Shown: one piece after another, positions 16,313 to 25,628 of the stretch
Layout of the letters: the number at the start of each line of letters is the position of its first letter
Position numbering within the stretch: position 1 is the stretch's first letter
Assembly (NCBI GenBank): GCA_910586225.1
Contig: CAJUIL010000004.1
Coordinates: 122,417-186,416, forward strand
Length of the DNA stretch: 64,000 nt
Direction of reading: 5' to 3'
Source: an uncultured Eubacterium sp.
Lineage (GTDB): Bacteria > Bacillota > Clostridia > Lachnospirales > Lachnospiraceae
Notes under the pieces: generated by a model
Seen by the model: only the letters and a program-made list of their open reading frames with translations
What the model was told of the DNA's origin: nothing
Databases searched by the model: none
Translations under genes and position numbers: made by a program

Positions 16313-17581
16313 ATGCGCTTTAAGAAAAGGTACAACAGGAAGTGGTGGGCGGGAACGCTTCCGCTGCTTATTTTTATCTCTGCGGCTGCGTATGTCATGC
16401 AGCGGGCCGGGATCACGAAGCATACGATACTGGATGCGGCAGTTTCAACGCTGCAGTCAAGCCTTGGCTATCAGGCGGTGAAAAGCTGCATTCCGGTACT
16501 TACGTATGACGCTGCACAGGATGAGCAGAAAACGATTTATGAATATTTGGCAGCAAATATGGATGAGATGCTGCCGATTTACGGATATGCAAAAGAACAG
16601 GAGCAAAAGCTGGCGATTGGCAGCCTGGGCCTGCCGGGAGAAGCGGAAGATAGCTGCGGAGGCTTTGCAGGAATGGAACAGGACGTGTGGAGCGCAGCGC
16701 TTACGGAACAGGAAAGCGCGCAGGAAAAGGTGGACGTACAAGGCGCGCAAGATTCAAAAAGCAACGATGCATCTAATCAGGATGCTTCTGCAGAGGCTTT
16801 GGCGGCAGGGGATAAGGTGAAAAAATTTTCACGCCAAAAGTTGAACGATTTTGACTACCTGCTCCAGAACTTTTACCGGGTAGACAGTACGACGACGACA
16901 AACAGCAGCCAGCTGAACGCGGCGAAAATGCTGGCAAAGGATATGAGTATCGATAAAAAACAGGAGGACGCCCAGATCCTCATTTACCATACCCATTCCC
17001 AGGAGCGTTTTGCCGATTCCAAAAACGCTTCAGAGTCTGTCGTAGGTCTTGGCGACCGCTTGGCAGCTCTTTTAGAGGATACATATGGCTATAAGGTATT
17101 GCACCACACAGGAAAATACGATCTGCCGGACCGCGACAATGCCTATTCCAGAGCAGCTCCCGCTATTGAACAGCTGCTTAAGGAGCATCCGGGCATTCAG
17201 GTTGTGATCGATCTGCACAGGGACGGCGTGGCAGAAAATACGAGGCTGGTTGAAACGGTCAACGGAAAGGATACGGCCTCGATCATGTTTTTCAACGGGC
17301 TGAGTCATACGACGGCGCAGGGGGATATCAGCTATTTGTACAATCCGAACCTTGCGGATAATTTGGCATTCTCCTTCCAGCTGCAGCTTGCGGCGGCTGA
17401 GTATTATCCAGGCTTTTCCAGGTTTATTTATTTAAAGGGCTACCGTTATAACCTGCACTACCTTCCGCGGTCGCTGCTCGTGGAGGTCGGAGCGCAGACA
17501 AATACGTACGAGGAAGTTTACAACGCAATGGAGCCTTTGGCGGACGTGCTGGATAAGGTGCTTTCGGGGCAGGTACGCTAA
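16313..17581 (+). CDS. spoIIP: Stage II sporulation protein P, cell wall hydrolase
   Basis: A 422-residue membrane-anchored amidase/endopeptidase that thins septal peptidoglycan during engulfment with SpoIID and SpoIIM. An N-terminal membrane anchor (about residues 11-26) is followed by a low-complexity, acidic/Gln-rich linker (about 100-170). The SpoIIP catalytic domain follows: ILIYHTHSQERF (about 222-233, zinc-site His), VVIDLHRDGV, and YLKGYRYNLHYLPRSLLVEVGAQTN split around the second catalytic region. GGGAGGATG lies just before the ATG. Its position after gpr supports the call. Confidence 0.94.
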   Translation: MRFKKRYNRKWWAGTLPLLIFISAAAYVMQRAGITKHTILDAAVSTLQSSLGYQAVKSCIPVLTYDAAQDEQKTIYEYLAANMDEMLPIYGYAKEQEQKLAIGSLGLPGEAEDSCGGFAGMEQDVWSAALTEQESAQEKVDVQGAQDSKSNDASNQDASAEALAAGDKVKKFSRQKLNDFDYLLQNFYRVDSTTTTNSSQLNAAKMLAKDMSIDKKQEDAQILIYHTHSQERFADSKNASESVVGLGDRLAALLEDTYGYKVLHHTGKYDLPDRDNAYSRAAPAIEQLLKEHPGIQVVIDLHRDGVAENTRLVETVNGKDTASIMFFNGLSHTTAQGDISYLYNPNLADNLAFSFQLQLAAAEYYPGFSRFIYLKGYRYNLHYLPRSLLVEVGAQTNTYEEVYNAMEPLADVLDKVLSGQVR

Positions 17582-17605
17582 CTACAAAGCACGGTCAAGA
17601 TGAAA

Positions 17606-17634
17606 TTGACGGAACGCGGGAGCTGGTATAAAAT
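17606..17634 (+). promoter_or_regulatory. Promoter of the YesM/YesN-type operon
   Basis: TTGACG (17606-17611), 17 bases, TAAAAT (17629-17634), giving a transcription start near 17641. It overlaps the possible upstream ATG start at 17600, so the kinase should start at 17660. Confidence 0.65.
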
Positions 17635-17659
17635 ACAAATGAGGAGGAAGCTAGAGCAT

Positions 17660-19513
17660 ATGAAGATCAGAAAAAGGTTTCTTTTGTGGTTCGGAAACCA
17701 GAAGCTCGGCAAAAAGCTTGTGTATACGTTTCTTATGGCATCGGTGATCCCTCTGCTGGCGGCGCAGGTTTTAATGCTTTTTGTGATTTCCGGCAATATG
17801 CGAAAAAAAGCAGATGAGCTGATGATGAGCCAGCTTGTGCAGATTTCAGAGCGGATGGATCTGACCGTGGATATTTATACAAATCTCGTCTACCAGATTT
17901 ACGCGGACGATGCAGTTGCATCTGGGATAGAAGCGATCGGGGACACAGAGCCGAAAACGCGCGTGAGGGCTTACCGGGAGATTTTTGAAAGGATGATGCA
18001 GTACGGCGGTTCCGTAAAAGGCGTAGAGTGCATCAGCATCGTGCTTCCGGATGGACAGGATATTACCTATGATTTTGGATTGGCGTCCGTGGTAGATAAT
18101 CTGTGGGAGACTTATGTGGATAAAAGGAGCAGCAGACCGTACCAGCTGGCGCAGGAGCAGCCCTCCCGTATGGCGATATCGCCGACGGAGCGGATCGTGC
18201 GGGAGGGGAGAGAGGAGCGGATGTTCCATATTTCCAGGCAGCTGCATGATTTTAAGGATATTCAAAAAGGCGCGATCGGAACGGTCATCATCAGTGTCAG
18301 CGAATCGGTCTTAAATGCCGTCTGCGCTACGGTGCAGGAAGGAGCAGAGGTTTATACGGTTACTTTTATCATGGATGAGGCGGGCAATATCCTGACGTAT
18401 CCGGATTCATTTTACGCAGGCATCGCGCTGGCACCAGGGCGCTCGGTTAAGGAATTTGTGGAAAAAACAAGAATTTTAGAAGGCAAAACGATTGCCGTCA
18501 ATCATTATGAGAATCAAAATCTGGGCTGGACATTTTACAATGTGTATGATGAAAATTATATGCTGCGGGAAGTCCGGCGTATGCAGTATCTTACGATCGT
18601 AATCGGTCTTGCATTGCTTTTAGCGTCTGTTTTTCTGATACGATATACCGTTTCGTTGATCGAAGCCGCGATCCGCAACATTGTGTCCGGGATTGTAGAG
18701 GTGCAAAAGGGCAACCTGGATGTACAGGTCAGTGTGGAATATAAGGATGAGATGGGGCAGATTGCGGATAATTTTAATATGATGACAGGAAAGGTGCAGC
18801 ACTTGATCGAAGAAGTGCGCGAAGTGACAAATAAGCAGAAGGATGCGGAAATCCGAGCATTGGAGGCACAGATCAATCCACATTTTCTGTATAATACACT
18901 AGATTCGATCAACTGGATGGCGATCGAGAAGGAAGAGTACGAGATCAGCAGGATGGTGCGCAATCTGGGTGTAATCCTGCGCTACAGCGTGGATAAGAGC
19001 AATAAGCTTGCGACGGTCGCGGAAATGGCAGACTGGCTGGAAAAATATGTAAGTTTACAGCGTATGCGCTTTAACGACGCTTTTTCGTGCGAGCTTTATA
19101 TTCAGCCGGAAACGGAGCAGATAAGGGTACATAAGCTTTTGATCCAGCCATTTGTGGAAAACGCAATCGTACATGGATTTAAAGGCATCGAGCACGGTGG
19201 GATTTTGAGGGTGGATGTCATGCTTTCTGAGTCGCATAAGGAGCTTGATATTATTATAGAAGATAATGGAAAAGGAATTGAACCGGAAATTGCCGAAAAA
19301 TGGAATGATACGGCTGCGCCTTGGCAGGATGGCGCGGGAAGCATCGGGCTTTCCAATGCGTTTTCCAGAATGCGGATGTACTATGGCGCGGACGCATCTT
19401 GGAACGTAAGCAGCATCCCGCAGGTCGGGACAGTCGTTACGCTAAAGATCCCGGCGCTGGGAAACGGACAAGCATTTAGGGAGGAGTCCGAAGATGAGAA
19501 TTATAATCGTTGA
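17660..19513 (+). CDS. YesM/LytS-type sensor histidine kinase
   Basis: A 617-residue membrane kinase. A TM segment near residues 21-45 and a second near 315-335 flank an extracytoplasmic dCache-like sensor of about 270 residues. A HAMP segment (ISNIVSGIVEVQKGNLDVQV-like, about 345-395) leads to the LytS/YesM-type transmitter: phospho-His in INPHFLYNTLDSINWM (about 406-421) and an ATP lid with IEDNGKGIEPE and GSIGLSNAFSRM. GAGGAGG lies before ATG 17660. Its stop overlaps the response regulator start by 20 bases. Expected role: sensing an extracellular sugar, probably together with the adjacent binding proteins, and switching on the transporter and GH127 gene. Confidence 0.9.
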   Translation: MKIRKRFLLWFGNQKLGKKLVYTFLMASVIPLLAAQVLMLFVISGNMRKKADELMMSQLVQISERMDLTVDIYTNLVYQIYADDAVASGIEAIGDTEPKTRVRAYREIFERMMQYGGSVKGVECISIVLPDGQDITYDFGLASVVDNLWETYVDKRSSRPYQLAQEQPSRMAISPTERIVREGREERMFHISRQLHDFKDIQKGAIGTVIISVSESVLNAVCATVQEGAEVYTVTFIMDEAGNILTYPDSFYAGIALAPGRSVKEFVEKTRILEGKTIAVNHYENQNLGWTFYNVYDENYMLREVRRMQYLTIVIGLALLLASVFLIRYTVSLIEAAIRNIVSGIVEVQKGNLDVQVSVEYKDEMGQIADNFNMMTGKVQHLIEEVREVTNKQKDAEIRALEAQINPHFLYNTLDSINWMAIEKEEYEISRMVRNLGVILRYSVDKSNKLATVAEMADWLEKYVSLQRMRFNDAFSCELYIQPETEQIRVHKLLIQPFVENAIVHGFKGIEHGGILRVDVMLSESHKELDIIIEDNGKGIEPEIAEKWNDTAAPWQDGAGSIGLSNAFSRMRMYYGADASWNVSSIPQVGTVVTLKIPALGNGQAFREESEDENYNR

Positions 19514-21017
19514 AGATGAGATCAAAACAAGAGAAGGGCTGGCAAAGCTGATCGAATCGCAGACAGCCCATGTAGTCCAAGGGAAGGCCGCAAACGGGAA
19601 GGACGGGCTGGAAATGGTATTGCGGTTCAAGCCGGACCTTGTGATTACGGATATCCGAATGCCGGGAATGGACGGACTGGAAATGGTACGCAGCCTTTTT
19701 GAACAAAAGGTACGCTTCCATGCGGTCATATTAAGCGGGTATTCGGAGTTTGAATATGCCCGTAAGGCGATACATTACGGCGTGGATGATTATCTGCTCA
19801 AGCCTCTGGACGTGGACGATATTAAAAAGATGCTGGATAAGGTTGAAAAGAAGCTGCAAAAAGAGCAGACAGCCAATGCAGCCGTGTCCTTGTATTTAAA
19901 AAACCTGATCGCGGGGGAAGAGCAGGAGGCGGACGAGAACTGCCGGATCTTAAAGGAGCTGTGCGGCCTTTCAGATGTCGGGGATTATGAGCTGTTTGCG
20001 GGCTATATCGGGTCGGCGCAGCCATCTTACCGGGAGAATATGGAGCAGTTTGCCAGAGGGCTGCAGGAAAGGTATCCACAGCTCAAGATCTATTATATTT
20101 ATCTGGAAAACAGGCAGGAGGGATATCTGCTCGGCTGTGGTGAACCAGGCGGTGAGCGCTTGCGGGATTTGGAAACGGCTGCGTATTATGGCTTGATCTT
20201 AAAGCAGCACTCCAACGAAGAGCGGGCGGTCTGGACGAAAAAGCGGTTTACGTCTCTTGGACAGGTGCGGGAGGCTGCAAAAGAGCTTCACAGCCTGCTT
20301 GCGTATGCGCTTGTGCTAAAGCCGCAGGGCTGGCTGGACGCTGCGGCGGCAGATCAGTACTGTCCAAAGCCGTATGCAGCCCCAGTACATATCTATAACC
20401 GGATGCGCAGCGCTGTCTGCCAGGATGATGCAAAAGGACTGGCACAAAGCACGGACGCGTTGCTGGCATATTTGTCAAACGGTCACTTTGAGAGTGAGGA
20501 AATCCGTAAGGCGTGCGTTAAGGCCTATTATCTGATCGCGGATACGGTGCAGGAGTTGGACAGCGGACGGTATGAGCATATGAAGAGCAGGAATCTGCTG
20601 CGCAATATCGAAGCGGCCGTTACCTGGCGGGAGCTGGAGGGCGCCCTAAAAGATGCGGTGCAGGCTGCAGCTGGCACACAGGAAAAGCGTGAGGATATCA
20701 GCAATTATGTGATCAAGCGCGCGATCAATTATATCAGAGAGCATTATCAGGAAGGGCTTTCACAGGAGCAGGTTGCCACAGTGTTAGATATTACGCCGGA
20801 ATATTTAAGCATCCTGTTCAGTAGGGAGGTCGGCATTAATTTTTCAGTATTTTTAAAGCGTTTTCGCATCAGCCATGCGAAGCGTCTGCTAAAGGGAACG
20901 GATCTTAAGGTCTACGAGATCGCAGGTGCGGTCGGATACAGTGACCCGAAATATTTTCAGCGGGTATTTAAAGAAGAAATCGGCGTATCGCCGGGCGAAT
21001 ACCGCCAGATGAAATAG
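19494..21017 (+). CDS. YesN-type response regulator with AraC DNA-binding domain
   Basis: A 507-residue regulator. The receiver domain has the acidic pocket at residues 7-9 (VEDE), phospho-acceptor Asp53 in LVITDIRMPGMDG, the Ser/Thr switch in AVILSGYSEFEYARKAI and Lys in DDYLLKPLD. A long poorly conserved middle (about 125-395) is typical of YesN. Two helix-turn-helix units of AraC type close the protein (EGLSQEQVATVLDITPEYLS and KVYEIAGAVGYSDPKYFQRVFKEEIG). It partners the overlapping kinase. Probable target: promoters in front of the binding protein and transporter genes downstream. Confidence 0.93.
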   Translation: MRIIIVEDEIKTREGLAKLIESQTAHVVQGKAANGKDGLEMVLRFKPDLVITDIRMPGMDGLEMVRSLFEQKVRFHAVILSGYSEFEYARKAIHYGVDDYLLKPLDVDDIKKMLDKVEKKLQKEQTANAAVSLYLKNLIAGEEQEADENCRILKELCGLSDVGDYELFAGYIGSAQPSYRENMEQFARGLQERYPQLKIYYIYLENRQEGYLLGCGEPGGERLRDLETAAYYGLILKQHSNEERAVWTKKRFTSLGQVREAAKELHSLLAYALVLKPQGWLDAAAADQYCPKPYAAPVHIYNRMRSAVCQDDAKGLAQSTDALLAYLSNGHFESEEIRKACVKAYYLIADTVQELDSGRYEHMKSRNLLRNIEAAVTWRELEGALKDAVQAAAGTQEKREDISNYVIKRAINYIREHYQEGLSQEQVATVLDITPEYLSILFSREVGINFSVFLKRFRISHAKRLLKGTDLKVYEIAGAVGYSDPKYFQRVFKEEIGVSPGEYRQMK

Positions 21018-21046
21018 GAAATTCTGTAAAAGCATAAGGAGCTGGC

Positions 21047-22294
21047 ATGAGAAAAAGAAGAAGCAAAAGCAGCAGAAAAGCATGGATCTATATGGTACTA
21101 TCCCTTTGCCTGTCTGTATGTACAGGCTGCGCGTCCGGCGGGCAGGAGGATCAGGAGCGCAGGATGACAAAAAAAGAAAAGCTTGTGCTCTGGACGTATT
21201 ATGAAACGGAGAACCAGAAAATATCGATGGATGAGCTTGCAAACGGATTTAACCAGTCGCAGAAGGAATACGAGCTGACATGGGAATACCATGGTCCGGT
21301 AACGGAGTTCAACAAAAGCCTGGCGATCGCGATCACGCAAAACCAGCTGCCAGATCTTGTCATTTTAGATAACTCCGATATGCATTCTTATATTAAAATG
21401 GGAAAGCTGGAGGATATCACGTCTGCGGTTTCTAAATTCGGACATTTGGACGACTATTTTCCAAATGTGATGGAATCTGTAAAATATCAAGGAAAGTATT
21501 ATGGGCTGCCGCTTTGCTGTAACAATGTGGCGCTCATTTATAATAAGGACTTGTTGGAGGAAAAAGGTATTCGTGTACCGCAGACACGGGCAGAGCTGAA
21601 GCACGCGGCAAAGGAGCTGACGGATGCGGACGCAGGCAGGTACGGCTTTGCGATGTCCGCGATTGACGACGAGCAGGGAGCATTCCAGTTCGGCACACAT
21701 ATGGTACTGGCTGGTGACAGTCTGGAACAGGCAGGCGGGGAGGGCACGAAAAAAGCGCTCCAGTTTATCCAGACAATGACAGAAAATGGCTGGATGTCGC
21801 GCAAATGCGTCAACTGGTCGCAAAATGATGTGGCAAAAATTTTTCTGAAAGGAGAATGCGCCATGATGGAAAACGGTCCCTGGGTATTTCCGAAGCTGGA
21901 TGAATCCGGCATTCATTACGGCGTAGCCGCCTTTCCCGGCGGCGGAGAGCAGACGGGACTGCTGGGCGGGGAGGACCTGGCAGTCATCAAGGGGAAGAAT
22001 GTGCGCGGCAGCATTGCGTTTTTAAATTATTACAGTCAGGCGGACGTGATGCTGAATATTAATCTGCGTGCAAATTCCCTGCCGCCAAGAAGGGATGTCG
22101 CGCAAATTTATTTGAATGTCAAGCCCCAGTTCCAGGTGATCTTACAGCAGATGGACGGATGTGTCTCAAGAGCTGTCTGTGAGAACTGGTCAGAGCTATC
22201 CAGACGGCTTTCCAACGGGATCTACCGGGTGATTACAGGAGAAAGCACGCCAGAGCAGGTATGCAGGGAAATACGCAGTTTTCAGAAGGAATGA
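21047..22294 (+). CDS. Sugar ABC transporter substrate-binding lipoprotein, first copy
   Basis: A 415-residue extracellular binding protein with a lipoprotein signal: basic N-terminus RKRRSKSSRK, hydrophobic stretch, lipobox ending CTGC with Cys28 as probable lipidation site. The mature part starts LVLWTYYETENQKISMDELANGFN, typical of cluster D (MalE-like) sugar-binding proteins. It sits immediately after the YesN gene with a 29-base gap and so is probably in the regulator transcript, separate from the permeases. It is a diverged paralogue of the next binding protein (shared GECAMMENGPW/GNLAMQQNGPW and NWSQNDV/NWTQSDV). It may act as a sensory accessory for the kinase; that is inference. Confidence 0.88.
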   Translation: MRKRRSKSSRKAWIYMVLSLCLSVCTGCASGGQEDQERRMTKKEKLVLWTYYETENQKISMDELANGFNQSQKEYELTWEYHGPVTEFNKSLAIAITQNQLPDLVILDNSDMHSYIKMGKLEDITSAVSKFGHLDDYFPNVMESVKYQGKYYGLPLCCNNVALIYNKDLLEEKGIRVPQTRAELKHAAKELTDADAGRYGFAMSAIDDEQGAFQFGTHMVLAGDSLEQAGGEGTKKALQFIQTMTENGWMSRKCVNWSQNDVAKIFLKGECAMMENGPWVFPKLDESGIHYGVAAFPGGGEQTGLLGGEDLAVIKGKNVRGSIAFLNYYSQADVMLNINLRANSLPPRRDVAQIYLNVKPQFQVILQQMDGCVSRAVCENWSELSRRLSNGIYRVITGESTPEQVCREIRSFQKE

Positions 22295-22478
22295 CATTTT
22301 GCTGGGTTTGGGGTGTATCTGCTGTTTTTGACGGACAGTTAAAAAATATCCACCCTGTTTAATTTTTTAGAGTATAAAAAGCCCGATCCTTTTCTTATAC
22401 TTTACTTATACAGCAGGCAGTTGCAGCAGGCTGTATGGGTAACAGGATACAAAAGCAAGTTAGAAAGGCGGGACAATT

Positions 22479-23771
22479 ATGAAAAGAAAAATCGTAAGCG
22501 CGGCATTGTGCCTGATAATGGCGGCAGCACTTTTTACAGGCTGCGGCAATACAGGCTCTAACGCAAAAGGGGACAAGGATGCTGCAGGAGACAAGGATGC
22601 CGCAGGGCAGGAGTCTGCAGGGGGAAAGGAATCGGTTGTAATCTGGGATTATTTTGAGACAGATGCCCAGAAGGTGATGATACAGGATTTGATCGACGGG
22701 TTTAATAGCTCGCAGGATCAATACGAGGCGTCTCATGTGTATGTGCCGTTTTCGGATTATGAGAAGCAGCTGACACTTGGGATGGCTTCTGGAGAGCTGC
22801 CGGATCTGGTCATTTTGGATGGCTGCGGGATGGCGTCGTTTATCCAGATGGATTTGTTCGGGGACGTATCGAACGCGAATATCAAGTGGGAGGAATATCT
22901 GGAAGGCCCGATGTCCTCTACGATGGCAGACGGCAAGCACTACGGTATCCCGTTTGCCACGAACTGTACGGCGCTGTTTTACAACAAAGATTTATTTGAT
23001 GCGGCAAACGTAGCATATCCGGACGAAAATACGACGTGGGAGGAGTTCCGCGAGATGGCAAAGACGCTGACAAAGGACGGCGTGACGGGCTTTGGAAACG
23101 CCGCGACCGGAACGGATGAAGGTACATTCCAGTGTTTACAATGGCTGTATACAGCAGGCGGCGATTACCAGAACATTACTGCTGGCATCGACGCGTACAA
23201 GCTGATGCAGGAGATGGTAGCGGAAGGCAGCTGGTCAAAGGATTGTGTAAACTGGACGCAGTCTGATGTTAACAATAACTTCGTAGCTGGAAATCTGGCA
23301 ATGCAGCAGAACGGGCCGTGGCAGATACCAGGTATTGAAAAAGATGCACCGGACTTAAATTACGGCGTGACGGTTCTTCCGAAAAAGGATGCGGCGTCTG
23401 GTCAAGCGACTTCTATTTTGGGCGGCGAGAATATGGGCGCGGTAAAACAGGACAATATGGACGGAGCGATCGCGTTTATCGAATACTATGACCAGACCGA
23501 AAATATGGTAAATGCGATGAAGCAGTACGGCTCATTTCCTCCGAAAACAGAAGCGGCACAGGATTCTTACTGGACAGACGATCCGATCCAGAAATCTTTT
23601 ATCCAGCAGTTGGATACCTCCATTCCGAGAGGACCGAGCGCATCTTGGCCGGCATACTCCGATGCGATCCAGACGGGCTTCCAGGAGGTTATGACTTCCG
23701 CGAAAACACCGGAAAAGGCAGCAGAGGACACACAGGCAGGGGTTGATAAGGTAAAAGCAGCGGAAAAATAA
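22479..23771 (+). CDS. Sugar ABC transporter substrate-binding lipoprotein, second copy
   Basis: A 430-residue MalE-like binding lipoprotein. Signal peptide MKRKIVSAALCLIMAAALFTGC with lipidated Cys22, then a Gly/Asp/Lys-rich spacer carrying GDKDAAG twice. The mature domain starts VVIWDYFETDAQKVMIQDL and contains PDLVILDGCGM and GIPFATNCTALFYNKDLFD. GAAAGGCGGG precedes the ATG. A terminator-like hairpin after the gene, before the permeases, would raise the amount of binding protein over permease, a common arrangement. The neighbouring GH127 enzyme suggests arabinofuranose-containing oligosaccharides as ligand. Confidence 0.92.
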   Translation: MKRKIVSAALCLIMAAALFTGCGNTGSNAKGDKDAAGDKDAAGQESAGGKESVVIWDYFETDAQKVMIQDLIDGFNSSQDQYEASHVYVPFSDYEKQLTLGMASGELPDLVILDGCGMASFIQMDLFGDVSNANIKWEEYLEGPMSSTMADGKHYGIPFATNCTALFYNKDLFDAANVAYPDENTTWEEFREMAKTLTKDGVTGFGNAATGTDEGTFQCLQWLYTAGGDYQNITAGIDAYKLMQEMVAEGSWSKDCVNWTQSDVNNNFVAGNLAMQQNGPWQIPGIEKDAPDLNYGVTVLPKKDAASGQATSILGGENMGAVKQDNMDGAIAFIEYYDQTENMVNAMKQYGSFPPKTEAAQDSYWTDDPIQKSFIQQLDTSIPRGPSASWPAYSDAIQTGFQEVMTSAKTPEKAAEDTQAGVDKVKAAEK

Positions 23772-23794
23772 AGTGCATAACATGATAAATAGAA

Positions 23795-23825
23795 GGGGCA
23801 GGACGCTTCGGTCCTGTCCTTTTTG
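23795..23825 (+). terminator. Attenuating terminator after the binding protein gene
   Basis: GGGCAGGAC pairs with GTCCTGTCC around a GCTTCG-type tetraloop region and is followed by five T residues, 30 bases before the first permease gene. It is likely partial, setting binding protein to permease ratio. Confidence 0.75.
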
Positions 23826-23854
23826 TACCTGCCATACAGAAAGGATGAAAGAAT

Positions 23855-24757
23855 ATGAAAAATAAGAAAATACGGATCCGGGCAGGATTTGTCTTTGCGC
23901 TGCCTGCGGCAATCTATATGCTGATCTTTGTTGGCTATCCGATGATACAAAACTTTATTTTAAGCTTTAAAAACGTGGATGTCTATACGTTTGCGGACAC
24001 CGCCCAGCAGAGCTTTGTTGGCTTTGCGAATTATATCGAGCTGTTTGAGGGAGAGGATTCGATCTTATCGGCTGCGATCGTCAATACACTTGTTTTTACG
24101 GTGGTATCGATTTTTTTCCAGTTTTTTATCGGCTTTGGGCTGGCGCTTTTATTCAGCAAAAAATTTAAAGGAAGCTCTTTTTTCAGGGGCGTGACCATGA
24201 TCTCTTGGCTTCTCCCGGTTACGGTTGCGGGGCTTTTGTTTAAATTTATGTTTGCGAGCAAGGGCGGTATTATCAACCAGCTGTTTTTGTCGCTCAAGCT
24301 GATCGACGCGCCGATGGAGTGGCTGCTTGACCCAAAGCTTGCGATGGCCGCGATCATTGTCGCAAATATCTGGATTGGGATCCCGTTTAATATGATGCTG
24401 TTGATCACCGGGCTTACGACCATTCCGGAGGAAATCTACGAAAGCTCCAGACTGGACGGCGCCAACAAGCGCCAGACGCTTTTTATGATCACCATCCCAA
24501 TGATCCGTCCGGCGATCATGTCCGTGCTGACGCTTGGCTTTGTCTACACGTTTAAAGTATTCGACCTGGCCTGGGTAATGACCAAGGGCGGCCCAGTCAA
24601 TTCGACGGAGCTGGTTTCGACCTATGCGTACAAGCTGTCATTTGATCAGTTCCAGTTCAGCAAGGGCGCGGCTGCGGCAAATATTTTATTCCTGATTTTA
24701 TTTGTTGTGGGTATTTTCTATATCAAGCTCATTAATGATGAGGAAGAGGTGATGTAA
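23855..24757 (+). CDS. Sugar ABC transporter permease (MalF/UgpA type)
   Basis: A 300-residue permease with six predicted membrane segments and the inner-loop EAA motif EIYESSRLDGANKRQTLFMITIPMI split as EIYESSRLDGANKRQ plus ITIPMIRP (about 194-218), where the ATPase docks. GAAAGGATG is upstream; an alternative ATG ten bases earlier is out of frame. It forms a heterodimer with the next gene product. No ATPase gene is in this locus, so a shared multi-sugar ATPase (MsmX type) encoded elsewhere is expected. Confidence 0.92.
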   Translation: MKNKKIRIRAGFVFALPAAIYMLIFVGYPMIQNFILSFKNVDVYTFADTAQQSFVGFANYIELFEGEDSILSAAIVNTLVFTVVSIFFQFFIGFGLALLFSKKFKGSSFFRGVTMISWLLPVTVAGLLFKFMFASKGGIINQLFLSLKLIDAPMEWLLDPKLAMAAIIVANIWIGIPFNMMLLITGLTTIPEEIYESSRLDGANKRQTLFMITIPMIRPAIMSVLTLGFVYTFKVFDLAWVMTKGGPVNSTELVSTYAYKLSFDQFQFSKGAAAANILFLILFVVGIFYIKLINDEEEVM

Positions 24758-24758
24758 G

Positions 24759-25589
24759 ATGAAAAATGAAAAGGGAAATTGGAAATTTTTTATTATCGGG
24801 ATGATTGTGTTTGTGATCTTTATTTTTCCGTTGTACTGGATGGTCGTTACGGCTTTAAAAACACAGGTGGAGATCTTCCAGATCCCAACGCCGCTGTGGC
24901 CAAAGGATCTGACGTTCGAAGCATTTGCGAACCAGCTGTCTGCATCGAGCGATACGCTCAGGGGATTTAAAAACAGTATGATCATCGGCCTTGGCGCTAC
25001 GCTGATCTCAACGGCCTTGGCGATACCGGCGGCTTATGGACTGGCAAGGTTTCGCTTTAGCGGCAGGAAGGTGCTGATCCTTTACTTTTTGATGACGCAG
25101 ATGCTTCCTTCTACGCTGATCCTTACTTCCTTATACATTATGTTTTCCCAAATGGGGCTGTTAAATTCGTATCTGGCGCCGATACTGGCGGACGCGACGC
25201 TTGGCATACCGTTCAGCATTATTATCCTGCGGACTTATTTTCTGTCGATACCAAAGGAGCTGGACGAGGCGGCGAAGATTGACGGGTGCAACAGTGTGAC
25301 GTCGTTTACGAAGGTAATGCTGCCAATCGCAAAGCCGGGAATTGTCGTGGCTGCGGTATTCTCGTTTGTTTATGCGTGGGGCGATCTGATCTATGGTATT
25401 ACATTTATTACGGATCCAATCAAACGTCCGATCACCTCCAGCATTTATAATTATGTGCAGCAGTATCAGACGCTTTGGAACGCAACGATGGCGTTTGGTA
25501 TCATTGCCATCCTTCCGGTCGTATTAATTTTTATCTTTATGCAGAAATATATCGTCAGCGGATTGACAAACGGCGCGGTAAAGGCATAA
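24759..25589 (+). CDS. Sugar ABC transporter permease (MalG/UgpE type)
   Basis: A 276-residue permease with six membrane segments; the EAA loop reads ELDEAAKIDGCNSVTSF and VMLPIAKPGI (about 168-195). It starts one base after the stop of the first permease, with GAGGAAGAGG inside the end of that gene as ribosome binding site. The MalF-MalG order with preceding binding protein fits a carbohydrate uptake 1 (CUT1) importer. Confidence 0.92.
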   Translation: MKNEKGNWKFFIIGMIVFVIFIFPLYWMVVTALKTQVEIFQIPTPLWPKDLTFEAFANQLSASSDTLRGFKNSMIIGLGATLISTALAIPAAYGLARFRFSGRKVLILYFLMTQMLPSTLILTSLYIMFSQMGLLNSYLAPILADATLGIPFSIIILRTYFLSIPKELDEAAKIDGCNSVTSFTKVMLPIAKPGIVVAAVFSFVYAWGDLIYGITFITDPIKRPITSSIYNYVQQYQTLWNATMAFGIIAILPVVLIFIFMQKYIVSGLTNGAVKA

Positions 25590-25628
25590 TGGAAGATGGA
25601 TGTAACTAACAGAAAAGGAGAAGTACAA